From: JALOKP01 sp963800865
Lineage (GTDB): Bacteria > Acidobacteriota > Polarisedimenticolia > J045
Length of the DNA stretch: 64,000 nt
Assembly: GCA_963800865.1 (NCBI GenBank)
Contig: CAWDCL010000004.1
Location: 186,001 to 250,000 of the forward strand
Direction of reading: 5' to 3'
Shown: positions 9,306-17,643 of the stretch, one piece after another
Position numbering within the stretch: position 1 is the first letter of the stretch
How the letters are laid out: each line of letters begins with the position of its first letter
Program-made: the position numbers and the translations under genes
The notes under the pieces: model-generated
What the model saw: only the letters and a program-made list of their open reading frames with translations
What the model was told of the DNA's origin: nothing
Databases searched by the model: none

Positions 9306-10091
9306 ATGGGACGGCTGGACGGGAAGATCGCGCTCGTGACGGGCGCCAGTTCGGGGATCGGACTCGCCACCGCGTGGGCGTTCTTCGACGAGGGGGCACG
9401 GGTCATCGTCGCCGGCCGGCGCGGCGAGCGGCTGGAGGCGCTGCGCGACGAGATGGTCGAGAAGCGCGGCGATCCGCTGGCCGCCGGCGCGCTCACCGTC
9501 GACGTGCGCGACCGGCAGGACGTGACCGAGGCGATCCGCGCGATCACCGACGCCGGCTGGGGCGAGATCGACATCCTGCTGAACAACGCCGGCCTCGCGG
9601 CGGGGCTCGAGCCGATCCAGGAGGGGGTCTTCGACAACTGGGACCGGATGATCGAGACCAACGTGCGCGGGCTGCTCAACGTCAGCCGCGTGGTGGTGCC
9701 GGGGATGGTCGCGCGCGGGCGCGGGCACATCGTCAACATCGGGTCGGTCGCCGGGCGCGACATCTACCCCGGCGGCAACGTCTACTGCGCCACCAAGGCG
9801 GCGGTCGAGATGCTCAACCGCGGCTTCCGCGTCGACCTGCACGGCCACGGGATCCGGGTCACGAACGTGATGCCGGGGCTGGTCGAGACCGAGTTCAGCC
9901 TGGTGCGTTTCGAGTGGGACGAGGCCAAGGCCAGCCGGCCGTACGCCGGGATGACGCCGCTCACCGGCGCCGACGTCGCCGACGCCGTGCTGTGGGCCGT
10001 GACGCGGCCGCCGCACGTCGACGTCGAGGAGATCCTGCTGATGCCGACCGCGCAGGCGACCGCGACGATGGTCCACCGGGCCGCGCCGTGA
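9306..10091 (+). CDS. Short-chain dehydrogenase/reductase (YdfG-like)
   Basis: A 261-residue classical SDR. The cofactor loop is TGASSGIG (residues 12-19), and the arginine pair in AGRRGERLE favours NADP(H). NNAG lies near residue 93, and the catalytic triad is Ser147 (NIGSVAG), Tyr160 and Lys164 (YCATK). PGLVETEFSLVRF and the C-terminal half resemble the YdfG/3-hydroxy acid dehydrogenase branch, which oxidises serine and 3-hydroxy acids. The ATG is preceded by GCAGGGAGCACGGC, a good ribosome-binding site. A TAAGAT hexamer near 9263 may be its promoter. Its stop TGA overlaps the GTG start of the esterase gene (GTGA), which implies translational coupling. Confidence 0.92.
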   Translation: MGRLDGKIALVTGASSGIGLATAWAFFDEGARVIVAGRRGERLEALRDEMVEKRGDPLAAGALTVDVRDRQDVTEAIRAITDAGWGEIDILLNNAGLAAGLEPIQEGVFDNWDRMIETNVRGLLNVSRVVVPGMVARGRGHIVNIGSVAGRDIYPGGNVYCATKAAVEMLNRGFRVDLHGHGIRVTNVMPGLVETEFSLVRFEWDEAKASRPYAGMTPLTGADVADAVLWAVTRPPHVDVEEILLMPTAQATATMVHRAAP

Positions 10092-10762
10092 GTACGGCGC
10101 CGCGGCTCGAGTCGATCGAGGCCGGGCCGCCCGATGCGACGGCGAGCGTGATCTGGCTGCACGGCCTCGGGGCCGACGGCTGGGACTTCTTCCCGATCAC
10201 GACCGAACTGGGGCTGCCCGCGAGCCTGTCGGTCCGGTTCGTCTTTCCGCACGCGCCGCACCGCCCGGTGACGCTCAACGGCGGGGCCGTGATGCGCGCC
10301 TGGTACGACATCGCGGCGCTGGACATGGACCAGCGCAGCCACGACGCCGACGGGATCCGCGCCAGCGACGCGCTGGTCCGCGGCCTCGTCGAGCGCGAGC
10401 GGACGCGGGGAGTGGCTCCCGAGCGCGTCGTGCTGGCGGGCTTCTCGCAGGGCGGCGCGATGGCGATCTACAGCGCGCTGCGCGCTCCATGGCAGCTGGC
10501 GGGGGCGATCGCGCTGTCGGCGTACCTGCTGCTGCCCGACGAGCCGGTCGGGGGCCGGCCCGAGGGCCGCGCCGGGCTGCCGTTCTTCCTGGCGCACGGC
10601 ACCGAGGACCCGGTGGTGCCGTACCCCGCGGGGGTGATCGCGCGCGACGCGCTTCGTACTGCCGGCCACACCGTGGAGTGGAAGAGCTACCCGATCCCGC
10701 ACGGCGTCAGCCCGCAGGAGATCGCCGACGTCGGGGACTGGCTGGCGCGCGCGCTCGCGTGA
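10088..10762 (+). CDS. Carboxylesterase/phospholipase family alpha/beta hydrolase
   Basis: A 224-residue alpha/beta hydrolase of the small carboxylesterase (Abhydrolase_2) family. The oxyanion-side motif is WLHGLGADGWDF. The nucleophile elbow GFSQGG places Ser120, and Asp174 lies in HGTEDPVVP. His205 lies in YPIPHGVSPQE, which completes the triad. The length is typical of Pseudomonas-type EstB enzymes that hydrolyse short-chain esters and lysophospholipids. It starts with GTG in a 4-base overlap with the SDR gene, so the pair is one operon. The natural substrate is unknown. Confidence 0.93.
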   Translation: MSTAPRLESIEAGPPDATASVIWLHGLGADGWDFFPITTELGLPASLSVRFVFPHAPHRPVTLNGGAVMRAWYDIAALDMDQRSHDADGIRASDALVRGLVERERTRGVAPERVVLAGFSQGGAMAIYSALRAPWQLAGAIALSAYLLLPDEPVGGRPEGRAGLPFFLAHGTEDPVVPYPAGVIARDALRTAGHTVEWKSYPIPHGVSPQEIADVGDWLARALA

Positions 10763-11141
10763 AGCGGGCCGCTCGGCCCTCTTGTGCCGGGGCGTCCGGA
10801 ATCATGAAGGCAGCGGCTCGCGCCGTCCCGGTCGGGAAGCCGCGACGCGGAGCGGCCGCGGGAAGGCGCGCCGCTGATACGCATCGCAAATTCTTCCCAA
10901 CGAGCGGACAGGACCCTCGCCCGGGCCGCGACTCGACATCAGGCGTCACGCGCTCCCGTCGAGTCCGCCCGGCGTTCTCCCCGGTATCCCGCCACACCGC
11001 CCCCCGTGGGCGCAGGGGCGGCGCGAGCACCAGGAAGGTACGCAGGTCCCGGGCCCCGCGCCGCGCGTTATCGCAGGGCGCCGGATCGCGGCCCGGATGG
11101 CGCGCACAGGGCCGGGGGGAACCGATCCCGCACGGATCGAA
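10763..11141. other. Intergenic region without a supported gene
   Basis: 379 bp between the esterase and the transposase-like gene. Open frames here are arginine/proline-rich translations of GC-rich DNA with no family resemblance. A slightly AT-richer patch near 10876-10905 is the only compositional change. I looked for a terminal palindrome flanking the transposase-like gene and found none that is convincing. Confidence 0.5.
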
Positions 11142-11630
11142 TCACGGACTGCCCGCCCGGGCGGCCCAGCGCCGCGGGCCGTCCCGCACCCACTCGCGCG
11201 CCGAGGCGACCTGGGCGAAGGTGCGCAGCACCCGGTCGCAGTGGCCGGCACCCCAGACCGGGAGCGCCTCGCTTCCGAGCTGCGCCCGGATCCGTCGCGC
11301 GGAGTCGTCCTTGAACTGCTTGACCACCGCGGCCAGCGGCGCGCCGCGCGGGTCCTCGATCCAGAGCACGCCGTGAAGGTGATCCGGCACCACGACCCAC
11401 GCGTCCAGGCTGACGTGCGGAAAGACGAGCGGGATCTTCAGCCACTCGCCGGCCGCGAGCAGCCCCGCCGGCAGCAGCGCGATCGCCGGACCGGCGAGCT
11501 GCGCCAGCGGCGGCGCGCCCGCGGCGACGTAGAGCGTGACGAGGTAGGCGCAGTCGCGCCGGTCGTCGCGCGCGCGGACGAAGCGCCGGACGCGGGCCGG
11601 GGAGGGGCGGTCGATCCGCGGTGTCGTCAT
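11142..11630 (-). CDS. REP-associated tyrosine transposase-like protein, catalytic Tyr absent
   Basis: 162 residues of the IS200-like/RAYT family. AYLVTLYVA, the loop before WVVVPDHLHGVLWI, and LAAVVKQFKDDSARRI align in order with standard REP-associated transposases. The HUH metal-binding pair is intact (His84, His86). The family's nucleophile is the tyrosine of a motif like eYI.nNP. Here that motif reads REWVRDGP with Trp147 in its place, and no tyrosine remains in the C-terminal half. Family enzymes nick and mobilise REP palindromes. This copy is probably inactive for cleavage, though it could still bind DNA. It starts at ATG 11630. The dispersed palindromes in this window are candidate partners. 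Confidence 0.8.
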   Translation of the reverse strand: MTTPRIDRPSPARVRRFVRARDDRRDCAYLVTLYVAAGAPPLAQLAGPAIALLPAGLLAAGEWLKIPLVFPHVSLDAWVVVPDHLHGVLWIEDPRGAPLAAVVKQFKDDSARRIRAQLGSEALPVWGAGHCDRVLRTFAQVASAREWVRDGPRRWAARAGSP

Positions 11631-11725
11631 GCGCCGATTGTCCGCGCGCGACGAGGGTGAGGCGCGGCGATCGGGACCCGGGCGTTGCCCGCGCGGGATT
11701 CCCGCGCGCGGGACGGTCCGCTCCG

Positions 11726-12400
11726 CTACGCGACCTGCAGCACGTACCCCACGCCCGGCACGGTCACCAGGATCTGCGCCTGGGCCGGATCGCTCTCGAC
11801 CTTGGTCCGGACGCGGTGGACCAGCTGCTTCAGGCGCTGGCGGTCGCCGATCCCCTCATAGCCCCAGACGTGGCGCGCCAGCCGCTCGCTGGCGACCGGG
11901 TGCCCGGCGCTGGCCGCGAGGTACTGCAGCAGGCGGAACTCGAGGGGGGTCAGGTGGACCGGCTCCGTGTCGTCGACGCGCACGGTCAGGCGCCCGGGAT
12001 CGAGCGCGACCCGCCCCGCCGTGAGGGTCGGCTCGTGCGCCGGCTCGGCCCGGCGCAGCAGCGCGCGCACGCGGGCCAGCAGCGTCCGCGGGCTGAACGG
12101 CTTGACGAGGAAGTCGTCGGCGCCCAGGTCCAGGCCGCGGACCTGGTCCTCCTCGCTGCCTCGCACCGTGAGCATCATGACCGGGGTGCGCGAGACGGCG
12201 CGGATCCTCCGGCAGGTCTCGAAGCCGTCGAGCTTCGGCATGTTGACGTCGAGCACGACCAGGTCGGGCTGCTCGCGCTCGAACACCTCCAGTGCTTCGA
12301 CGCCGTTGCCGGCCTCGAGCACGAGGTAGCCCGCCTGCCGCAGCGCGAAGCCGATCAGCCCGCGCAGGTCGAGATCGTCGTCCACGACGAGTATCTTCAC
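11726..12400 (-). CDS. OmpR/PhoB-type response regulator
   Basis: A 224-residue regulator. The receiver domain has the acidic pocket VDDDLD, Asp51 in LVVLDVNMPKLDG, Thr78 and Lys100 in FLVKPF. It is followed by an OmpR-type winged helix (LTPLEFRLLQYLA, VHRVRTKVE, VPGVGYVL). It is predicted to bind DNA as a dimer when phosphorylated. It starts with GTG at 12400. GAGGAG, overlapping the stop codon of the TonB receptor, lies a few bases upstream, so it is the last gene of the fibronectin-III/TonB operon. No histidine kinase adjoins it; the HAMP kinase at 22.8-24.9 kb is the nearest kinase that lacks a regulator partner. Confidence 0.95.
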   Translation of the reverse strand: MKILVVDDDLDLRGLIGFALRQAGYLVLEAGNGVEALEVFEREQPDLVVLDVNMPKLDGFETCRRIRAVSRTPVMMLTVRGSEEDQVRGLDLGADDFLVKPFSPRTLLARVRALLRRAEPAHEPTLTAGRVALDPGRLTVRVDDTEPVHLTPLEFRLLQYLAASAGHPVASERLARHVWGYEGIGDRQRLKQLVHRVRTKVESDPAQAQILVTVPGVGYVLQVA

Positions 12401-12407
12401 GGGCTCC

Positions 12408-15400
12408 TCAGAAGCCGACGCGGAGGCCCAGCTCGAGCGTCCGCGGAGGGCCCGCGAGTCCGAGCGCCTGGCCGAAGTTCACCGAGGTGACGCGTCCGTC
12501 GATCAACGCCGGATTGAAGCGATCGAACAGGTTGAAGACCTGCAGGTACCACTCGCCGCCCGTCCCGCCGCCGAGCCCGAAGGGCTGCGACAGCCTCAGG
12601 TCGACCTGTGCGAAGGGCTCGGCCGAGAGACTCTCCACCGGCGCGAGGCCGACCTCGCGGCGCAGCGCGTTGATCGGCCCCAGCGGCGAGTCCTCGCCCT
12701 GGTTGCGGCCGACTCCCTCCGGCCGGTCCGAGGTGATGCCGTCGAGGTTCTCGTCGCGGCCGGTGGTGACGTTGTACGGAATCGCCGTCGCGTACTGCGC
12801 CGCCGCGCCCAGCCGCAGCCCCCAGAAGCCGAGACCCAGCGAGCCCGAGAGCACCAGCCGGTGGCGCCGGTCGTAGTCCGAGCGCCCCTTCTCGCCGGCG
12901 ATGTCGCCGGAGTCGGGCGGCAGCGCGATCCCGCCCTTGAGAGGATCGGGCGAGAGATCTTCCGCGGTCGACCAGGTGTACGAGGCCGAGGCCCAGTCGG
13001 CGGCGCGCGACCAGCGGTAGCCGAGCGTGACGCCGGTGTACCAGGTGCGCCCTTCGGTGGTGATCGCGGCAATCGAGCCGACCTCGGCGTCGCGGTGGAT
13101 CGGCATCCCGTTCGCGTCCGTGGTCACCACCGGGTTGAGGTCGCGCATCATCACCTGGTGGTAACCGAGCACCCGCACGGCTTCCAGCGACAGCGCCCCG
13201 AACTGCCCGAGCGCGCGGTCCGCACCGAGCGTGTACTGGACGGCGTAGGGCGTGTCGAGTTCGGTCGCGGTGGAGAAGCGCATCGTCAGGTTTTCGGGGA
13301 AGACCAGGCCGGAGAGGATCAGGTCGATCCCGTACTGCTCGACCACGTCCTCGGTGATCTCGAACGTCAGGCCCTGCGGGAAGATCAGGCCGATCTCGGT
13401 CTGCGCCGTCACGGCCGACACGGCCGGGAAGCCGAGCGGGATCTTGTCGTAGAAGACGCCGGCGCCGCCGCGGACGATGGTCTTGCCGTCCGGCGTGGCC
13501 AGCCAGCTGAACGCCGCGCGCGGCGCAAGGTTGTTCGTGTCGCGCCCGGCGCCGCCGTTCTCGACGCGGGACGGCACGCCGACCGCTGCGGGCAGCACGT
13601 AGCTCGCCAGATCGTAGCGCAGGCCGTAGTCGATCGTGACGCGCGGGTGCGCCTGCCAGCTGTCCTGGAAGAACAGCGCCAGCTGGGTGTCGTCGAGCGT
13701 GACGTTCGGCTTGCCGTCGATGTACTGGAACACGAACGGGTAGCTGTCGATCCGGCCCGGCTCGTCGACCAGGCCGTCGCCGTCGTCGTCGACGTCGGGG
13801 ATGCCGGGGCAGGGGACCGGAGTGCTGAGATCCGCGCAGAACGGGTCGCCCGGCGGGCAGCGCGGGACCTCGGAGGCGAGCAGGTCGCCGCAGTCGCCCG
13901 GCTCGAACGGGAGGTCGGTCGCGTAGAGGAAGTTGCCGTTCGGATTGAAGGCCGTCTGCGCCTTCGTGCGGGTCCAGAGCAGGTCGACGCCGGCCTTGAA
14001 CTGGTGCGTTCCGGCCGTCCAGGCGACGTTGTCGAGCAGCTCGACCCGGTCCTCGGTGCGGTCCTGGAACGCCAGGTTGTTGCCGCCGAACAGGCCGGAC
14101 GGCCGTTCGACGCCCGGCCGCGTCGAGTTGGCGTTCTGTGTGAAATCGGATGTTCCCACGAGCATCCGGAACTCGTTCACCACCCGCGGCGAGATCACCG
14201 AGGTCAGCGTCCCCGCCAGTTGCCAGTCCTCTTCGTCGAGCGTGAACCCCGCCTCCGGCGTCGTCACCCCCCCGACGTTCAGGCCTTCCGAGGCGCGCTT
14301 GTCGCCCGACAGCCGCGCCATCAGGAAATCGCTGTCGGACAGGTTGAAGTCGCCGCGCAGGAAGATGTTCGAGTCGCGGTTCGTGCCGCGCAGGACGCCC
14401 CCCGGAACCCCGTTCCGATCGACCCCGGTGTAGGGGTAGACGTCGTCGCTCGCCTGCTGCTCGAAGGCCAGGAAGTAGAACGACCGGTCGCGCACCATCG
14501 GCCCGCCCAGCTTGAAGCCGAACGCGCCCAGCTCGCCGGAGTCGTCGGCGCTGGCGCCGGGCAGGTCTTCGACGAAGCTGCCCGCCGAGTTGAACTGGCG
14601 GCTCGAGCCCTGCACGAACGCCGAGGCGGCGAAGTCGTTCTCGCCGCGCTCGGTGACGACGTTCATCACGCCGCCCGTCGCCCGCCCGAACTCCGGCGCG
14701 AACGAGTTCTTCATCAGCACGTACTCGCGCACGACCTGCTGCGAGAAGAAGCTGTTGAGCGTCGTCGAGCTGACGCGGTCGCCGTTGTCGAGTCCGTCGA
14801 CGAGGTAGGCGTTGGCGCGCCCCCCCTGGCCGTTGGCCGAGAAGACCGCCCCCCGTTCTCCGTAGAACGCGCCGGGCGGCGTGGCGACGATCGAGGAGTC
14901 GAGCAACGCGAGCTGCGTGATGGCGCGCCCCTGGACCGGCAGCGCGTCCACCCTCAGGTTGTCGATCCGCAGCTCGGTGCTGGTGCGCTTCGGCTCGAGC
15001 AGCGGCGTCGTCCCCTTGACCTCGACCTCTTCCGCGATCCCGCTCAACACGACGAAGTCGACCCGTCCGGTCTGCTGCAGGGCGAGCGTGACGGCGCGCT
15101 CGCCCCCCGGGTTCCCCTCGGGCGAGGTTGCGGTCACCACCCACTCGCCGGGGGGGAGCGACCCCATCACGTAGCGCCCGTCGGGGCCGGCCAGGGTCGA
15201 GCGCACGACACCGGTCGCGGCGTGCCGCGCAGAGATGACCGCGTCGGCGACCGGCCTGCCGTCCGCCCCCGTGACGGTGCCCTGGAGCGACGAGGAGACG
15301 GTCTGGGCCGCCGCGGGCAGGACCGAGGCCAGGGTGAAGAGCAGGACCGCGGCGAGACGCCGCGCCCTACCGCCTGTAGGGGCCGGGCTCCGTCCCGGCC

Positions 15401-15449
15401 CGGGCCCGCGTCGCGCGGGCCGCCACGGAGGGCGGCCCCTACCGGCCAT
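12408..15449 (-). CDS. TonB-dependent receptor with carboxypeptidase-regulatory-like domain
   Basis: A 1013-residue outer-membrane receptor. An unusually long basic N-region (about 31 residues) precedes the hydrophobic LAAVLLFTLASVLPAAAQ. Residues about 50-135 are a carboxypeptidase-regulatory-like sandwich (SLQGTVTGADGRPVADAVI). The plug follows at about 140-260 (LVDGLDNGDRVS), then the beta-barrel ending in LELGLRVGF with a C-terminal Phe typical of BAM substrates. An extracellular loop contains an aspartate-rich DVDDDGDGLVDEPG, a likely calcium site. Such receptors are the Acidobacteria/Bacteroidetes type and import polymers or chelates. The only in-frame ATG lies inside a palindromic repeat and overlaps the previous gene by 11 bases. 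The N-terminal 27 residues are therefore repeat-derived. Confidence 0.92.
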   Translation of the reverse strand: MAGRGRPPWRPARRGPGPGRSPAPTGGRARRLAAVLLFTLASVLPAAAQTVSSSLQGTVTGADGRPVADAVISARHAATGVVRSTLAGPDGRYVMGSLPPGEWVVTATSPEGNPGGERAVTLALQQTGRVDFVVLSGIAEEVEVKGTTPLLEPKRTSTELRIDNLRVDALPVQGRAITQLALLDSSIVATPPGAFYGERGAVFSANGQGGRANAYLVDGLDNGDRVSSTTLNSFFSQQVVREYVLMKNSFAPEFGRATGGVMNVVTERGENDFAASAFVQGSSRQFNSAGSFVEDLPGASADDSGELGAFGFKLGGPMVRDRSFYFLAFEQQASDDVYPYTGVDRNGVPGGVLRGTNRDSNIFLRGDFNLSDSDFLMARLSGDKRASEGLNVGGVTTPEAGFTLDEEDWQLAGTLTSVISPRVVNEFRMLVGTSDFTQNANSTRPGVERPSGLFGGNNLAFQDRTEDRVELLDNVAWTAGTHQFKAGVDLLWTRTKAQTAFNPNGNFLYATDLPFEPGDCGDLLASEVPRCPPGDPFCADLSTPVPCPGIPDVDDDGDGLVDEPGRIDSYPFVFQYIDGKPNVTLDDTQLALFFQDSWQAHPRVTIDYGLRYDLASYVLPAAVGVPSRVENGGAGRDTNNLAPRAAFSWLATPDGKTIVRGGAGVFYDKIPLGFPAVSAVTAQTEIGLIFPQGLTFEITEDVVEQYGIDLILSGLVFPENLTMRFSTATELDTPYAVQYTLGADRALGQFGALSLEAVRVLGYHQVMMRDLNPVVTTDANGMPIHRDAEVGSIAAITTEGRTWYTGVTLGYRWSRAADWASASYTWSTAEDLSPDPLKGGIALPPDSGDIAGEKGRSDYDRRHRLVLSGSLGLGFWGLRLGAAAQYATAIPYNVTTGRDENLDGITSDRPEGVGRNQGEDSPLGPINALRREVGLAPVESLSAEPFAQVDLRLSQPFGLGGGTGGEWYLQVFNLFDRFNPALIDGRVTSVNFGQALGLAGPPRTLELGLRVGF
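15376..15442. repeat. Dispersed palindromic element (GTAGGGGC...GCCCCTAC), copy 1
   Basis: A 67-bp element with inverted ends GTAGGGGC at 15376-15383 and GCCCCTAC at 15435-15442, and imperfect GC-rich inner arms. Read on the minus strand, its first bases provide the TAG stop of the fibronectin-III gene. The rest is translated as the N-terminal leader of the TonB receptor. A second full copy lies at 32734-32807. Confidence 0.75.
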
Positions 15450-17469
15450 AGTGGCCCCACGGCCCGGTCCCGGTCCCGCCGCGCGCCTGCACGAGGTAGA
15501 AGCGCGACGAGGGGGTCCCGTCCCAGCAGGTCACGTTGCCGACGTCGGCCACGGTGCTCCAGCCCGTCGCCGAGGCGGCGTTGTCGGAGCCGAGGATCCG
15601 GTAGCCCGCGAGGCACGGGTCGGCGAGCGCGTTCCAGCAGAAGCGCAGCGTGCCGCCGGCCAGCCGCGTGATCCGGAGCCCCTGCACCTCCTGTGTCGGC
15701 GTGCAGCCGCCGGCCGTCGTCCCGAGGACCTCGACCGGGTAGACCTTGTCGGGATCGCCGAAGAGCTGCGTCGGGTAGACGAGGCTCTCGTAGGTGCGCG
15801 TCACGCCGGTCGAGGGATTCTTGAAGTTCGAGAGCGACGTCACGGTGAAGTAGTAGCTCTTCCCCGGCGACAGGCCGCTGATCGTGGCCGAGGTTCCATT
15901 GAAGGCGACCTGCCCGGCCTGGGTCTGGGAGTTGAACGCGTAGCCGCTCGAGCTGCCGGAGTCGGTGTCCCAGTAGACCTTGTAGCCGCTGATCCGCTGC
16001 GTGAGCAGGCCCGGGTCCCACGACAGCGTGATCGAGCCCGTGGTCTGGCCCGTCACCGTGATCGAGAGCGGAGGGTAGAGGCCGAACTTGATGCTGGTCT
16101 CGTCGACCGTGGTCCACGAGTTCTCGTCGGGGGGGTTCTGCGGGCCCCGGATCCGGGCGACGCTCCCGAGGTGCGGGACCATCCACTGGTAGCTGATCGT
16201 TCGCGCCTCGTCCACCTTGAAGAAGGCGGAGCACCCGGAGACGCTGTAGATGCAGAAGTCGGCGTAGACCTTCACGAGCATCGCGTTGAAGGTGTGCCCC
16301 GACGGAATCTTGACCACGCCGTTCTTGATCGCCGCGGCGCCCTGCTTGCCGCTGTGGGTCCCGCAGGCCTTGGAGTACAGCCTGTCGAAGAGGTTGGGCG
16401 CGCCGCAGGTCTGGTTGAAGACGTTCTGCTCGCAGTTGAACGGGCCGCCGGCCCAGCTGTCACCGGGAGCCATGTAGAACCCCTTCGCGTCCTGGTGGCC
16501 GAAGAGATAGAGCGGCACCGGTGTGCGGGTGCCTGTCCCGTCGCTCGTGAAGCAGTAGCCGGTTTCGCCGCTGCCCAGCGCCCCGGTCTTCCCCTCGTTC
16601 TGGCGGCCCGCGCGGAGCCAGAGGATCACTTTCGTCGGGTCCGAGGTGTCGAACTGGACCGACTGGTTGTCCTTGCGGAGGTTGGCCGTGCTGTCGAAGC
16701 TCTTGTCGGTGCGCTCGAGCGACCAGCCCGGGGCCGCGGTGTAGCCGCAGCGGTTGAGGTTACAGGTCTCGGCGGAGGTCATCTCGGCCTGCGATTCGGC
16801 GAGCTCCGTCCCGGTGTTGTTTGCCGAGAAGTCCCAGTACGACGCCGCGACCAGCTCGCCCGCGGTCGCGTAACCCGGGGTGGTCAGCGCCGAGACTGCC
16901 GTCCCCTTGCCGCGGTCCCACCCGTACGAGACGTCGTGGTAGGGGCCGGTCGCGATCTCGGTCGAGTAGATCTTCAGCTCCGCGACCCCGTCGGGGGCGT
17001 ACGTGGCGGCGTCGGGCGGCGCGCTCCAGTCATCAGGCGCTCCCTCCCAGAAAATCGAGGCCAGCAGCCGGGCGTCCCCATCGAGCCAGGCGTAGCCATG
17101 CCGCGCCGGCTGCCGCGGGAGATCCTCGCCGTCGTGCCGATCGATCGTTACCCGCAGCAGGGTCGCCTCGCGCGGGCCGATCGGCAGCTGGGCCCAGCCG
17201 ACGCCGCGCCCCTCGAGAAGCACGGATTCAACGTCCGTCTCCGCCTTGCTCGACTCGCCGGGACGGAGGACGCGGAGTGCGAGCGGCGGCAGAGCGGTGT
17301 CGCTGCGCCGGGCGGCGGGCAGCGCCGCCAGGTTCCAGCTCGTGCGGCCCTCGGGGGAGAGGGCGTCGGGGGGCAGCCCGGTCCCGGCGGCAAGTGCCTG
17401 AGCCGTCAGCGCCGAGCACAGGAGAAGTGCCCGGGACGCGATGCGTGCGACGATCCTGACGGCGTGCAT
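15439..17469 (-). CDS. Secreted fibronectin type III protein of unknown function
   Basis: 676 residues with a signal peptide (ALLLCSALTAQALAAG). The first about 430 residues are not a family I recognise; they contain many paired cysteines (CNLNRCGY, FNCEQNVFNQTCG, FCIYSVSGC) and look like a secreted beta-rich domain. Residues about 455-560 form an FN3 domain (GSITLSWDPGL, ISGYKVYWDT, ISGLSPGKSYYFTVTS). A second FN3-like unit reaches the C-terminus (LRFCWNALADPCLAGYRIL). It heads the operon with the TonB receptor and the response regulator, so a role at the cell surface linked to nutrient capture is plausible. A ribosome-binding site AAGGAG precedes the ATG. The stop codon comes from the palindromic repeat. 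Confidence 0.82.
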   Translation of the reverse strand: MHAVRIVARIASRALLLCSALTAQALAAGTGLPPDALSPEGRTSWNLAALPAARRSDTALPPLALRVLRPGESSKAETDVESVLLEGRGVGWAQLPIGPREATLLRVTIDRHDGEDLPRQPARHGYAWLDGDARLLASIFWEGAPDDWSAPPDAATYAPDGVAELKIYSTEIATGPYHDVSYGWDRGKGTAVSALTTPGYATAGELVAASYWDFSANNTGTELAESQAEMTSAETCNLNRCGYTAAPGWSLERTDKSFDSTANLRKDNQSVQFDTSDPTKVILWLRAGRQNEGKTGALGSGETGYCFTSDGTGTRTPVPLYLFGHQDAKGFYMAPGDSWAGGPFNCEQNVFNQTCGAPNLFDRLYSKACGTHSGKQGAAAIKNGVVKIPSGHTFNAMLVKVYADFCIYSVSGCSAFFKVDEARTISYQWMVPHLGSVARIRGPQNPPDENSWTTVDETSIKFGLYPPLSITVTGQTTGSITLSWDPGLLTQRISGYKVYWDTDSGSSSGYAFNSQTQAGQVAFNGTSATISGLSPGKSYYFTVTSLSNFKNPSTGVTRTYESLVYPTQLFGDPDKVYPVEVLGTTAGGCTPTQEVQGLRITRLAGGTLRFCWNALADPCLAGYRILGSDNAASATGWSTVADVGNVTCWDGTPSSRFYLVQARGGTGTGPWGHYGR

Positions 17470-17505
17470 GGCGCCTCGACGCTCCTTCCGCCCGTACCCC
17501 GTTTG

Positions 17506-17534
17506 ATTATCAACGAGCCGCGGAGGGAAGTCAG
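17506..17534 (-). promoter_or_regulatory. Sigma-70-like promoter for the FN3/TonB/regulator operon
   Basis: On the minus strand CTGACT (17534-17529) is followed after 17 bases by GATAAT (17511-17506), with 36 bases to the ATG at 17469. The -10 lies within an AT-rich inverted repeat, TTGAT-T-ATCAA, that stands out from the surrounding GC-rich DNA and could be an operator. Confidence 0.5.
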
Positions 17535-17643
17535 CCGCTGCGACGGGGACACTGGCCCAGCGCGTCCGCGTCCGCCGGGTGCTCCGACCGAAGGCGGGGA
17601 GAGAGGCCGCGGGAGGCTGTCGGCCCCGGCTCCATGATCCGGA

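Noticed and set aside
5339..9763. A 1474-codon minus-strand open frame
   Set aside because: Only its last 205 codons (flavin reductase) are real; the rest is antisense to the lipid kinase, MFS and SDR genes and Arg/Pro-rich.
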